Notes: a model not told the origin generated them from the letters alone. A stretch of DNA of 43,534 nucleotides from an uncultured Acetatifactor sp. (GCA_947594835.1 CANQEH010000021.1:1-43534), one strand, 5' to 3'. Counted from the stretch's first letter, positions 31,054 through 38,854 are shown. Translations and numbers: made by a program.

Positions 31054-32018
31054 GGGCAAGTCCTCCCTGATCCGCGGCTGTTTTCCATATGAGCGTCATA
31101 GAACGCCACTCTTTCTAACAACTGTTTTTTCCACTGTGCAATATCATACCACGGGCACCCGACACAGCCTTTTTCTGCTTCTTTCCCCTTTGGCGGAATA
31201 GACGGATCCCAATTCTCTCCGCCCTCATAGTAAAATGGGATACCATAGATACATCCGCGTTTTCCCGTCTGAAAGCAAGTCCTGCAGACCTCCCTCTTTT
31301 GCTGGTTTCTCTGATTCGTCAGCAGTTGGAATTTGGCCCGGATCTCGTCGTCTGACATAGTCTCCGGGTTTTCCGCTTTCGTCTTTTCATCCCACCTGAC
31401 CTCTGAAAACTTGTGGTCGGGAAGGCAGTGCCCGGAAACGGTTCCCTCATATACATCCACGCTGCCCAGCACACGGATGATCCTGTTTCGCAGCGCAGGA
31501 GACCATGTCTCATAGCCATTGCCCTCTATGCTGCACCTTTCAATGGGAAGCAAAATCAGATGCGTCTTGTTTTCCCCGCAGACCGGGCAGTACCTTTTCG
31601 TATCTGTGGCGATTGTATAGCCAAATTCCTTTAAATCCTGAATTCTGCGCGCCCAATTTGGATTTTTGGGCAATGTACACGACACACACTGCCATCCGCC
31701 TTTCACAAGACTGTCAAAAAAAGCTTTCGTTGTCCTTGCATGGGGCTTTTCTTCTCTCCAGAACTTTTGTTGTTTTTCCAGCCACGGCTGAAAACGGCTG
31801 GGATCCATCTGTTCATACACCTGCTTCAGATATGCGGCCAGCTTGTCTGTCTCGTCTGGTTTGATGGAGACACCCGTCCTTCTGTATTCTATCGGAACCC
31901 ATCCGTCCCAGGTTCCCGTTGGATAGACAAACCTGACATGGACATATTCTTCCAATGCTTTCATGTGCTTTTTGCGCTGTTCTTCCACAAGGATGATATT
32001 TTCGCTCAGAGCTATCAT
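31050..32018 (-). CDS. Putative HNH-type restriction endonuclease paired with the cytosine methyltransferase
   Basis: 322 residues. Two CxxC pairs are visible early (CVSC, CPVC) and more cysteines later (CRTC, CVGCPW), a zinc-finger pattern. Around the second half, LPDHKFSEVRW followed by FQLLTNQRNQQK resembles the His and Asn positions of the beta-beta-alpha metal (HNH) nuclease fold found in several type II enzymes. I have not confirmed this fold. The stronger evidence is context: the gene is ATGA-coupled to a DNA methyltransferase and lies directly behind a promoter. GAGGAGG five bases before the ATG supports the start. It would cut unmethylated DNA at the site the partner methylates. The recognition sequence cannot be told. 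Confidence 0.72.
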   Translation of the reverse strand: MIALSENIILVEEQRKKHMKALEEYVHVRFVYPTGTWDGWVPIEYRRTGVSIKPDETDKLAAYLKQVYEQMDPSRFQPWLEKQQKFWREEKPHARTTKAFFDSLVKGGWQCVSCTLPKNPNWARRIQDLKEFGYTIATDTKRYCPVCGENKTHLILLPIERCSIEGNGYETWSPALRNRIIRVLGSVDVYEGTVSGHCLPDHKFSEVRWDEKTKAENPETMSDDEIRAKFQLLTNQRNQQKREVCRTCFQTGKRGCIYGIPFYYEGGENWDPSIPPKGKEAEKGCVGCPWYDIAQWKKQLLERVAFYDAHMENSRGSGRTCP

Positions 32019-32047
32019 GGCCGCCTCCTCATCTTCGGTTTAACCTA

Positions 32048-32076
32048 AGTATACACAAAAAGGCGGAAAGATACAA
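32048..32076 (-). promoter_or_regulatory. Promoter of the type II R-M operon
   Basis: Minus strand: -35 TTGTAT (32071-32076), 17-bp spacer, -10 TATACT (32048-32053), ~30 bp before the nuclease ATG. No separate regulator (C protein) gene is present, so expression balance may rest on translation coupling. Confidence 0.6.
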
Positions 32077-32109
32077 TGCGCAAAGAGCGCCCGTCAGAAG
32101 ATTTCCATT

Positions 32110-33519
32110 TCAAAAGAAATAAGACGTGATGACGCGCTCCTGTCCTCTCCCGCAGATCACGATGCACTCCCGCAGTTCGTCCAGGATCTTTACGCTGCAG
32201 CCCAAGCCCTCATAGGCCTCTTTGTCTGTTCCCACATCCTGCTCCCAGACGATCTCTCCGCTCCCGGCGTCGTAGATCCGCACTCTCCAGCCGCCCTCCC
32301 ACTGGTCGATATCGCCCAAAATGGCAGCCGTCGCAACATACTTCCCCGTGTCTGACCCGAAGACGCCGTCTTCTCCCGTATCCTCCCCTTCCAGCTCGAC
32401 CACGCGCAGCCTATGCCCGGACAGATCCGTCACCAGCAGCCTTCCCGTGGCGTTTTGAAAATCCTCGGGAAAGAAGACCTCCTCCTGATAAGGGATCATA
32501 TCGCCGGACAGCACATAGTCAGACAGGGCATAGCATTCCAGAGCGCTGCCGTCCGACTTCATGACGCCGTAGACGGGGACGGAATCTGTTTTCCCTTCCG
32601 GGATCGCAATCCCGGTGAAAAGTATCTCCTCCGGGCCGCTGCCCCGCCCCATAAAGTGAACTTTGGAGGCCTGGACATATCTCAGGCTCCCGCTCTGCCT
32701 CCCGGAGTCCATATCCAGCAGCACCTGGAAGACATTGTCCTCTACCTGATACAGGTAGGTGCGCCTGATCCCGCAGACAGCAATCTGCGTCCCGTCCCAA
32801 GAGATCGCGGCAGAGAGCTCTGTCTCTTCATACCCCTGTTCCTTCAGGAGGCGGTGCAGATCCAGGCTGTCCTGCAAGACAAACTGTTCGTCGAAGATCC
32901 AGCATCTGAGACCTTCCTCATTCCCGGCAGTGGCCGTCAGGCCTGTGGCGGCGCTGCCCTGTACATACATTGTGTCCCCGCCCTCTCCCTCCGGGACATC
33001 GCTTGAGCCGCCCGCGCTGCTCTCCGGGAATTCTCCAAACAGCGCGTATCCGCCGGAGAGAGGATAAATCCCCCAGATGGAAACGTCCGGCTGGGAAAAC
33101 GTATACTCCCCCACAATTTTGTCCACCGCCGCATCGTAGAGGGAAAGGGAATCCGCACACACCAGAAGCTTTCCGGCCCCGGCATACAGGACGGACGTGA
33201 CGCTGCCCGCAAAACTGCTGCCGTCAAACAGCCTCCCGGAAAAAGTCCCCCCGGCGCTTCCCGCCTGGCCGTCAGTCCCGGAAAGAGCGCCCTCCCGGGG
33301 GGCCGCAGGATCCTTCGGTGCGTCTGTCTGCCCCTCTCTGATTTCCACAGGGCTTACCGGCTTCGCCGCAGGGCTGTCGAAAGAAGAAAGCGCGCCGCAG
33401 CCCGCAAGAGAGCCCGCACAGGCCAGGCCCATCAAGCACAGGCAGACCCGCCAAATTTTAAAAAAGTGTGTTGTTTCTTTTTCTGAATTTTTCTCACTGT
33501 ATTTCATGCGTTCTCTCAT
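32110..33519 (-). CDS. Lipoprotein with a propeller-like domain
   Basis: 469 residues. The N-terminus is a lipoprotein signal: basic FKIWRVCLCLMGLACAGSLAGC with the lipobox cysteine, then a Ser/Pro/Glu-rich linker. The mature part contains repeated strand pairs (AGAGKLLVCADSLSLYDA, GIYPLSGGYALFGEF, WDGTQIAVCGIRRTYLYQVE, WRVRIYDAGSGEIVWEQD) resembling WD/PQQ-type propeller blades. No named family is assigned. Start choice is uncertain: ATG 33519 overlaps a tiny ORF stop (ATGA), and ATG 33507 is an in-frame alternative. The gene follows the solute-binding lipoprotein by 40 bp and is probably regulated with it through the TTTGAC promoter at 34929-34961. It may act in ligand capture or surface sensing; this is inference. 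Confidence 0.75.
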   Translation of the reverse strand: MRERMKYSEKNSEKETTHFFKIWRVCLCLMGLACAGSLAGCGALSSFDSPAAKPVSPVEIREGQTDAPKDPAAPREGALSGTDGQAGSAGGTFSGRLFDGSSFAGSVTSVLYAGAGKLLVCADSLSLYDAAVDKIVGEYTFSQPDVSIWGIYPLSGGYALFGEFPESSAGGSSDVPEGEGGDTMYVQGSAATGLTATAGNEEGLRCWIFDEQFVLQDSLDLHRLLKEQGYEETELSAAISWDGTQIAVCGIRRTYLYQVEDNVFQVLLDMDSGRQSGSLRYVQASKVHFMGRGSGPEEILFTGIAIPEGKTDSVPVYGVMKSDGSALECYALSDYVLSGDMIPYQEEVFFPEDFQNATGRLLVTDLSGHRLRVVELEGEDTGEDGVFGSDTGKYVATAAILGDIDQWEGGWRVRIYDAGSGEIVWEQDVGTDKEAYEGLGCSVKILDELRECIVICGRGQERVITSYFF

Positions 33520-33557
33520 TCCGCCGCTTCAGCGGCTCTTACATTTTGAGCCTTCAT
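33516..33557 (-). CDS. Possible 13-residue ORF containing the hairpin module
   Basis: MKAQNVRAAEAAE, starting two bases after the stop of the solute-binding lipoprotein gene and ending in an ATGA overlap with ATG 33519. The GCCGCTTCAGCGGC hairpin at 33523-33536 lies within it. No separate ribosome site; it would depend on reinitiation. Listed because another hairpin copy (38921) sits in a short ORF with the same GAAEAAE-type ending. Confidence 0.25.
   Translation of the reverse strand: MKAQNVRAAEAAE
33523..33536. repeat. Copy 2 of the GCCGCTGAAGCGGC hairpin module
   Basis: Perfect 6-bp stem, three bases before ATG 33519 (minus strand), followed by GGAATGAGAG. This flank matches that of copy 1 at 10713-10726. 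Confidence 0.75.
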
Positions 33558-33559
33558 CC

Positions 33560-34834
33560 TCATCGATAATGCTCGCTCACATACAGCGACGCCCTGCTCT
33601 GGATCACATCCATGACCTCCTCCGCTGATCTCTGCCCTTCAAAGTAAGCTTCCGCTTCTTCCGACACGATATTCCAGACGGTCTCGTCAAAGATGCCGCT
33701 GTATTTCATCTGGCAGAGGCCGTTATATAAGGCGTCTATCTCCTCTTTTTCAGCGGGTTCCCAGGTTTTTGCAGCCGGATCGTCCCCGTAAGGGTTCTGG
33801 GTCATCACCTTTTCAAATTCTTCTCTGAGGAGATCCAGTCTGACCGGCAGGCAGAAGTTGACGTGTTTCTTTTGAAATTCTTCTCCCAGCAGGGAGCGCA
33901 CAAACTCCCACGCGCCGTCCTTGTTTTCGCTCATCCGGGAAATGCCCACAGGCATCCGCGCTGTGAGGACGGCCCTTCCGCCCGACGCCGAAGGGAAACC
34001 CAGCAGGGAGATCTCCCCCTCCCCGAAGGCTTTCACGCTCTCCACATACTCCGCAAGCTCTGTGACATAAAGCCTTGAGAGCAGCACTTTCCCTTCCTTT
34101 AATCCCGCTTCCCATTCTTTTTCTTCCATATAAATTGTTTCCACAGCATTGGCAGTGGTAAGCAGCTTGTGAAACTTTTCCCCGTCAAAAAAGCAGACGC
34201 CTTCCTCCCAGTCTACAAAATCGCCCATATCCGCGGCGAGGACTGCCCGCAGCATCCCCATCGGGGCAAGCCCCTCCACCAGAACTTCCCCCGGCGCAAG
34301 GTTCTCTATCAGCTCAGCCAGCTTTTCCACCGTCCAATCGGATGCATCGCCCACCAGGGCCTTTTTCCCCGCCAGGATTTCCAGACGGAATTGGGGCATG
34401 ATCCCGTAGAGACAGCCGTTCTCCTCATAGGTCTGCAGGACACTTAAGAGAAGGTCTTCTCTGGATATCGTCCCCTCTGCGTCCAGATAGGGATTTAAGT
34501 CTTCTAAAAGCTCCTTTTGGATGAAGCTGCTCACATTCAGATCCAACAGGTCAAACAGATCCGGCGCCTTCCCGGATACGATCTCGTTGTTCAGTCTGGC
34601 CCGTCCCACATCGCTGTCTTCATACTCCAGGATCTCGATCCGATAGTCGTCCTGGGACTGATTCCACTGGCCAATCCATTCTTCCATTTCAAAATCTAAG
34701 GAAAAAGTGGCATAGGTCAGCACAACCGTTCCTTCCCGGATCTCCTCCCTGCCGCAGCCCGCCAGGGCCGCCGCTGCCAGCGCTGCGGCCACAGCCGCTC
34801 TGCAAAAACGTGCTTTTCCCAAAAACCTGCACAT
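33560..34834 (-). CDS. Solute-binding lipoprotein (extracellular ABC-type, family 1-like)
   Basis: 424 residues. Signal with lipobox: FCRAAVAAALAAAALAGC. The mature chain begins TVVLTYATFSLDFEMEEWIGQWN and goes on with DVGRARLNNEIVSGKAPDLFDL, EDLNPYLDAEGTISREDLL and the two-lobe pattern of extracellular sugar-binding proteins (SBP_bac_1-type). No permease or ATPase gene is near, which is unusual for a transport component. GGAGG five bases before ATG 34834 sets the start; the frame extends upstream to 34933 but starts there lack a ribosome site. It follows the two-component operon and has its own predicted operator with the same half-sites. It may supply the ligand to the sensor kinase or work with a distant transporter. 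Ligand unknown. Confidence 0.82.
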   Translation of the reverse strand: MCRFLGKARFCRAAVAAALAAAALAGCGREEIREGTVVLTYATFSLDFEMEEWIGQWNQSQDDYRIEILEYEDSDVGRARLNNEIVSGKAPDLFDLLDLNVSSFIQKELLEDLNPYLDAEGTISREDLLLSVLQTYEENGCLYGIMPQFRLEILAGKKALVGDASDWTVEKLAELIENLAPGEVLVEGLAPMGMLRAVLAADMGDFVDWEEGVCFFDGEKFHKLLTTANAVETIYMEEKEWEAGLKEGKVLLSRLYVTELAEYVESVKAFGEGEISLLGFPSASGGRAVLTARMPVGISRMSENKDGAWEFVRSLLGEEFQKKHVNFCLPVRLDLLREEFEKVMTQNPYGDDPAAKTWEPAEKEEIDALYNGLCQMKYSGIFDETVWNIVSEEAEAYFEGQRSAEEVMDVIQSRASLYVSEHYR

Positions 34835-34859
34835 AAAAACCTCCCTGCCTATCCCTTCA

Positions 34860-34903
34860 GGCAAGCAGCCAGGCCATTTTGTGGGCCCTGTGGCAGGCTT
34901 GCC
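34860..34903 (-). other. Long leader hairpin of the lipoprotein operon
   Basis: GGCAAGC (34860-34866) pairs with GCTTGCC (34897-34903), with further imperfect pairing inside (AGGCC/GGGCC). It lies between the predicted transcription start and ATG 34834. No T-tract is present, so a regulatory or stabilising stem is more likely than a terminator. Confidence 0.45.
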
Positions 34904-34928
34904 GGAAACATTTGATGGTGACAGGGAG

Positions 34929-34961
34929 ATCATAGATCAGAAAGGTCAAATTATGGTCAAA
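34929..34961 (-). promoter_or_regulatory. Response-regulator-type promoter with TTTGAC direct repeats (lipoprotein operon)
   Basis: Minus strand: TTTGAC (34956-34961), five bases, TTTGAC (34945-34950), 10-bp gap, -10 TATGAT (34929-34934). The half-sites are 11 bp apart, as for OmpR/PhoB-family regulators, and the second replaces the -35. The same geometry occurs at 37030-37062 before the response regulator gene. Confidence 0.7.
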
Positions 34962-34967
34962 GGAATC

Positions 34968-36296
34968 TTAAGATTTTATAAAAGCCTTGGCTGACGCGCC
35001 GCCGGGGAGATCCCCGCCGCCGTCAGAAAGCTGCAGATATCCGCCGTGCTTTTGCAAGAGAAGGTTCACAATGGTCAGTCCCAGGCCCCTTTCCTTTTGC
35101 GGCCCCTTGGAAAAGCCCGGCCCATCGTCACAGATTTCAATGGTAAAATAACGCGCATCCTCCGCCAGCCCATCCTCCAGGCCAAAGGTGAGCCTGATTT
35201 TCTGCCGGGCAAACCCAAGGGCATTGCGCATCAGGTTCTCTGCAATGCGGTACACCACATCCGAATCGATCGCCACCGTCTGGGATTCGGGCTGCCCGGC
35301 ATCCCGCTGCGGAAGCTGGTATGCCGCTTCCAGCCGGATATCCGCATCGGACGCCAGTATCTTAAAATCCTGCGTCATTTTCCCGGCAAATTCCCAGACA
35401 TTGATCGGAACCCGGCACAACTCCATATCCTCCATCCGGTTTAAGTACCTGACCGATTCCGTATACTGGCTCAGCCGGTTTACCGTATCGTCCAGCCGCC
35501 GCACAATCGTCGCAAGCCGCTCTCTGGGCATCTCTCCTTTTTCCAGGCCGATCTGCAGATATTCGATATAGCCTGCCAGGATGGCAATGGGATTGCGCAG
35601 ATCATGGGCCACGGAAGCCTGCAGCAGTCTGCGTTCCTCCGCCATCCTCCACAGGGCCTTATGGTTCTCCGACAGCACCCGGCGCATCTTTTCAAAGGAA
35701 GCGCACAGCCGTCCCATCTCGTCCCGGCTGTCATAGACAAAAGTAAAATCCAGATCTTCGGACGCAATATCCTCCATAGCCCGGTTTAGAAGGGCCAGTG
35801 GCTTTTCCATCTTCTGCCGGTAGAAAATAAAGCCGCAGAGAAGGATCCCCGTCACCGACAGACAGACCGGGAAGCAGATCATGAGGACGCCGCAAGCCTG
35901 ATATGCCAGCCTGCGGCGAGGGCCGATCCGATCAATCCCCCGCTCCATCTTAACAGCGGAAACGCGCAGGGAGGAGACATCCGCCAGCTCCGGCTTCAGA
36001 TCCCCCTCCTTTGTGACGGCAAGTAGCCGGGGAAGCAGCAGCGGTTCCTCTCCCAGGACGATCTTGTTTTCCACGGTACAAGGCGTGCCGTCCTCATTCC
36101 TGTATTCCATTTTCAGCATCACCGAGTTGGGATCGGGCAGCAGATAGTTCCTAAAAACCGTGCAGCCAAAGATGCCTGCCGCAGACAATACGGCTACGAC
36201 GGCAAATGTGACAAGGACTGTGAGGATAAATGCCTTGCGGAAAGAAAGGTCGAGATATTTCTTTTTGAAACCTCCCCTTTTCATGAGCGTTTCCAT
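34968..36296 (-). CDS. Sensor histidine kinase of a two-component system
   Basis: 442 residues. Membrane helices lie at ~24-47 and ~134-157 with an outer domain of ~85 residues between them. A HAMP linker (~160-210, DEMGRLCASFEKMRRVL) leads to the dimerisation domain with H231 in ASVAHDLRNPIAILAGYIEYL. The ATPase domain follows (ENLMRNALGFARQKI, DDGPGFSKG, RGLGLTIVNLLLQKHGG). There is no receiver domain. The gene overlaps the upstream response regulator, with possible starts at 36296 (GTGGGG upstream) or 36284 (ATGA overlap). It phosphorylates that regulator, and the shared TTTGAC promoter design suggests it controls its own operon and the lipoprotein operon that follows. The extracellular signal is unknown. 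Confidence 0.9.
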   Translation of the reverse strand: METLMKRGGFKKKYLDLSFRKAFILTVLVTFAVVAVLSAAGIFGCTVFRNYLLPDPNSVMLKMEYRNEDGTPCTVENKIVLGEEPLLLPRLLAVTKEGDLKPELADVSSLRVSAVKMERGIDRIGPRRRLAYQACGVLMICFPVCLSVTGILLCGFIFYRQKMEKPLALLNRAMEDIASEDLDFTFVYDSRDEMGRLCASFEKMRRVLSENHKALWRMAEERRLLQASVAHDLRNPIAILAGYIEYLQIGLEKGEMPRERLATIVRRLDDTVNRLSQYTESVRYLNRMEDMELCRVPINVWEFAGKMTQDFKILASDADIRLEAAYQLPQRDAGQPESQTVAIDSDVVYRIAENLMRNALGFARQKIRLTFGLEDGLAEDARYFTIEICDDGPGFSKGPQKERGLGLTIVNLLLQKHGGYLQLSDGGGDLPGGASAKAFIKS

Positions 36297-36958
36297 TGAT
36301 ACCCCACCCCCCAGACTGTTTCAATGTAGTCTTTCCCGGTGTACGCCTTGAGCTTGCCGCGGATCTTCCTGATGTGTTCCTTGACCACGGCGCTGTCCCC
36401 TTCCGCATCATAGCCCCAGACGGATTCATAGAGCTTCTCCCGGTCAAACACCTGGTTTGCATTGGTGAGGAGAAATTCGATCAGGTCAAATTCCCGGCGC
36501 GAAAACGGGATGCAGGTCTCTCCGTAGAATACCGTCCGCTGGGACAGATTCACGAGCAGCAGCCCGTCTGACAGAACGGCCTGTTTTTTCCTGCATCGCT
36601 CATCCCGGCGCAAATGCGCCGCAATGCGGGCCGTCAGCTCATTGAGGCGGAATGGCTTTGTGATGTAATCGTCCCCGCCATAGCCAAGGGCGTTGATCAT
36701 ATCCTGCTCCGTCACCCGCGCAGTCAAAAAAAGGATGGGACAGCCGATATGCTCCCTGATGCTCCTGCACAGTTCCATCCCATCCATTCCAGGCATATTG
36801 ATATCCAGCAGGATCAGATCCGGCTGCTTTGACAGCAATTCCACCGCCTGCGCGGCGTCGTTTGCCACCAGCGCATCATATCCGCAATCCTGCAGGTGCG
36901 CCGCCAGAAGCTCTGTCAGCATTCTCTCGTCATCTACAATCAAAATCTTATGTCTCAT
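36281..36958 (-). CDS. OmpR/PhoB-family response regulator
   Basis: 225 residues, normal for the family. The receiver has acidic D9 and D10, phospho-acceptor D52 in LILLDINMPGMDG, the T/A switch position in ILFLTARVTE and the lysine in YITKPFRLNEL. The C-terminal winged-helix DNA-binding domain contains SRREFDLIEFLLTN, DREKLYESVWGYD and VKEHIRKIRGKLK, ending in TVWGVGYQWKR. The gene overlaps the sensor kinase gene by up to 16 bases. Upstream are two TTTGAC half-sites 11 bp apart and 10 bp before a -10 box (37030-37062), matching a site before the lipoprotein operon. Autoregulation and control of that operon follow from this, pending test. Confidence 0.93.
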   Translation of the reverse strand: MRHKILIVDDERMLTELLAAHLQDCGYDALVANDAAQAVELLSKQPDLILLDINMPGMDGMELCRSIREHIGCPILFLTARVTEQDMINALGYGGDDYITKPFRLNELTARIAAHLRRDERCRKKQAVLSDGLLLVNLSQRTVFYGETCIPFSRREFDLIEFLLTNANQVFDREKLYESVWGYDAEGDSAVVKEHIRKIRGKLKAYTGKDYIETVWGVGYQWKRS

Positions 36959-36982
36959 CGTAACCTCGGCCGTCTGTTGTTT

Positions 36983-37012
36983 GAAACGCGGCTTTAGATC
37001 GCGCCGCGTTTC
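36983..37012. other. Perfect 10-bp hairpin in the leader of the response regulator
   Basis: GAAACGCGGC (36983-36992) and GCCGCGTTTC (37003-37012) with a 10-base loop, located between the predicted transcription start (near 37023) and ATG 36958. It has no T-tract. It could be a regulatory stem or protein site. Confidence 0.6.
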
Positions 37013-37029
37013 CCAAAGGCCCAGTTGTT

Positions 37030-37062
37030 ATTGTACGCCAAAAAAGTCAAATTTCCGTCAAA
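37030..37062 (-). promoter_or_regulatory. Response-regulator-type promoter with TTTGAC direct repeats (two-component operon)
   Basis: Minus strand: TTTGAC (37057-37062), five bases, TTTGAC (37046-37051), 10-bp gap, -10 TACAAT (37030-37035). No -35 is needed in the usual position; the second half-site overlaps it. The layout is the same as at 34929-34961. Confidence 0.7.
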
Positions 37063-37114
37063 AACAGGAAAATCTTTCGGGAAAAACATCGCGGAGATTT
37101 GTCCCTCACTCCTT

Positions 37115-37702
37115 TTATCCCCTTTGCGACAGCATCCAGGCAAGAATGTGAATTGCCTGTTGAAAATTGCCCTGCGCGATCATTTTTTCAATTTCATCCG
37201 CAGAATGTTTTTCCACATTCAAAAACTCCGCTTCGTCCAGATGCTGTTCTCCCACCTTGCGACAGTTTCCCGCCGCGAAAATATGGGCATAGTTATCCGC
37301 TATTGTGGCGTTTGAGGGCACAGTCAGCAAATACCGCCAGTCATCCGATTCATACCCGGTCTCTTCCAAAAGCTCTCTCCGGGCTGCCCCCAGCGCCTCC
37401 TCCAACGCCGACGGGCCGGGCTCCGAGCCCTGTTCTCCGCCGTCCTTCCGCTCAATGCCGCCCGCCGGAAATTCCGTCGTCACTTTCCGAATCCCCTGGC
37501 GGAACTGCCTGACGCAGAGATACCTCCCCTCTGTGTCCGACGCCACGATCACAACATAATCTTTCCGGCTGAAGCTGTAAAAAGGCTCTAACACGCGCCC
37601 GTCCGGAAAGCGGTACGCAGACCGCCTGAAGTCGATCCACTCATCCTGCACAATATGCTCCGTCCGGATTTCTTCCCATACCAGATTTTCTTTATCGTCC
37701 AT
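37115..37702 (-). CDS. Nudix hydrolase (ADP-ribose pyrophosphatase type)
   Basis: 195 residues. The Nudix box is present in altered form: AGGIERKDGG and, after an inserted ~12 residues, EEALGAARRELLEETGYES, which matches EX7REUXEEXGU. N-terminal features (EHIVQDEWIDFRRSAYRFPDG, YVVIVASDTEGRYLCVRQFRQG) fit the ADP-ribose/nucleotide-sugar pyrophosphatase group. The box binds Mg2+ and hydrolyses nucleoside diphosphate derivatives. A GGAGAGAGGATAGG ribosome region precedes the ATG. It stands alone, divergent from the GNAT gene. The insertion in the box is the one unusual point and could change specificity. Confidence 0.88.
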   Translation of the reverse strand: MDDKENLVWEEIRTEHIVQDEWIDFRRSAYRFPDGRVLEPFYSFSRKDYVVIVASDTEGRYLCVRQFRQGIRKVTTEFPAGGIERKDGGEQGSEPGPSALEEALGAARRELLEETGYESDDWRYLLTVPSNATIADNYAHIFAAGNCRKVGEQHLDEAEFLNVEKHSADEIEKMIAQGNFQQAIHILAWMLSQRG

Positions 37703-38006
37703 CCTATCCTCTCTCCTATTCCGAAGCTGCCCCTCTTACAGCCCGCTTGCCTGTATTGGCGCCCGCTCGTTGAACCCCAAAAATTTGCCGCATACAGCAA
37801 AGGGTTCGGATCTATTCTAACTCTAACCCACTATAAAAGCAACCAATTGCGCCACGGCACTATGTCAAGGGCTGCTATTGATTTTGTCCCTTCAATGGGA
37901 TATAGTATTGTCATGCTCATCCAGCCGCACCTGAAAGCCCGTCCGAAATGACAAGGACGGGAAATCTCCGTGACCTGGGAGAGGAGCATTTTTTCAGGAG
38001 GTTTTT
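37703..38006. other. Divergent intergenic region between Nudix and GNAT genes
   Basis: 304 bp with no gene. It contains the predicted GNAT promoter (37878-37906), a CCCGTCC/GGACGGG hairpin (37938-37961) and an AGGAGG ribosome site before 38007. I did not find a clear minus-strand promoter for the Nudix gene. Confidence 0.5.
37878..37906 (+). promoter_or_regulatory. Promoter of the GNAT gene
   Basis: -35 TTGATT (37878-37883), 17-bp spacer, -10 TATAGT (37901-37906). It leaves a ~95-nt leader that includes the CCCGTCC (37938-37944) / GGACGGG (37955-37961) hairpin. Confidence 0.45.
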
Positions 38007-38786
38007 ATGAATATTACCAATACTGATATCTTACGGATTGCCATGCAGCAGTCCGCCATAGACGCAAACTGCAGCGCGGAAGATTTTTTGAAGAAGGAAA
38101 ATGTCATCGTCCCATCCGCTGCCAATCCCATGGCCAGGAAATATCTGGAACTCCCCCTGGACTGTGGCCTGATCTCTTACGGGAACAATATCGTCGCATC
38201 CATCAACGAAAAATACCATACCCTTGTATCAGACTATATCAACACTTTTTCGACTGCGCACTGCTTTGAGACGCCAAATCTGCACGTCTTAAACGACGCC
38301 CTGCAGAAGGATGGTCTCAGGATCTGCTTTATGGCGGAGTATTTCCTGCCGGATCTTCCGGAATTAAAGCCTTTGGACTGCCCGTACCCAACCAGGCTGC
38401 TGCACCCGGAAGACTTTCAGGCGCTTTATGTGCCCCAGTGGAGCAATGCCTTGTGTGAAAAGCGCCGGGAACTGGATGTCTTAGGGGTGGGCGCATATGA
38501 CGGCGAGGCTCTGGTCGGTCTGGCCGCCTGCTCCGCCGACTGCGAGACCATGTGGCAGATCGGCGTGGACGTGCTGCCCGCCTACCGCAGACAGGGCATT
38601 GCCTCCGCCCTCACAAGCCGTCTGGCCCTTGAGATCTTAAAACGCGGAAAAGTCCCTTTTTACTGTGCCGCATGGTCGAATCTCCAATCTGTCCGAAACG
38701 CCATCAAAAGCGGATTTCGCCCCGCATGGGTGGAGATGACGGCAAAGGACGCTTCCTTTGTCCAGGAGATGAATCAGAACCATTAG
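38007..38786 (+). CDS. GNAT-family N-acetyltransferase
   Basis: 259 residues. The acetyl-CoA-binding part is in the C-terminal half: ALVGLAACSADCETMWQIGVDVLPAYRRQGIA-type sequence with the Q/RxxGxG/A loop (RRQGIAS), then ALTSRLALEILKRGKVPFYCAAWSNLQSVRNAIKSGFRPAW. The N-terminal ~130 residues (DCSAEDFL-like start, NTDILRIAMQQSAIDANCSAEDF) are not from the core fold and may be a substrate domain. AGGAGG five bases before the ATG supports the start. The gene has its own predicted promoter and no partner in the same direction closer than ~160 bp. Substrate unknown; the enzyme class is secure. Confidence 0.85.
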   Translation: MNITNTDILRIAMQQSAIDANCSAEDFLKKENVIVPSAANPMARKYLELPLDCGLISYGNNIVASINEKYHTLVSDYINTFSTAHCFETPNLHVLNDALQKDGLRICFMAEYFLPDLPELKPLDCPYPTRLLHPEDFQALYVPQWSNALCEKRRELDVLGVGAYDGEALVGLAACSADCETMWQIGVDVLPAYRRQGIASALTSRLALEILKRGKVPFYCAAWSNLQSVRNAIKSGFRPAWVEMTAKDASFVQEMNQNH

Positions 38787-38854
38787 ACGGAAAATACCAA
38801 AAATCCGCTTGCCGCAATCCCCGGTTGACAAATTTCCAACCGTCCTTTGGTGGT

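Noticed and set aside
34835..34933. Longer start for the solute-binding lipoprotein at 34933
   Set aside because: It would put ~50 residues before the signal peptide and would start within the predicted promoter region.
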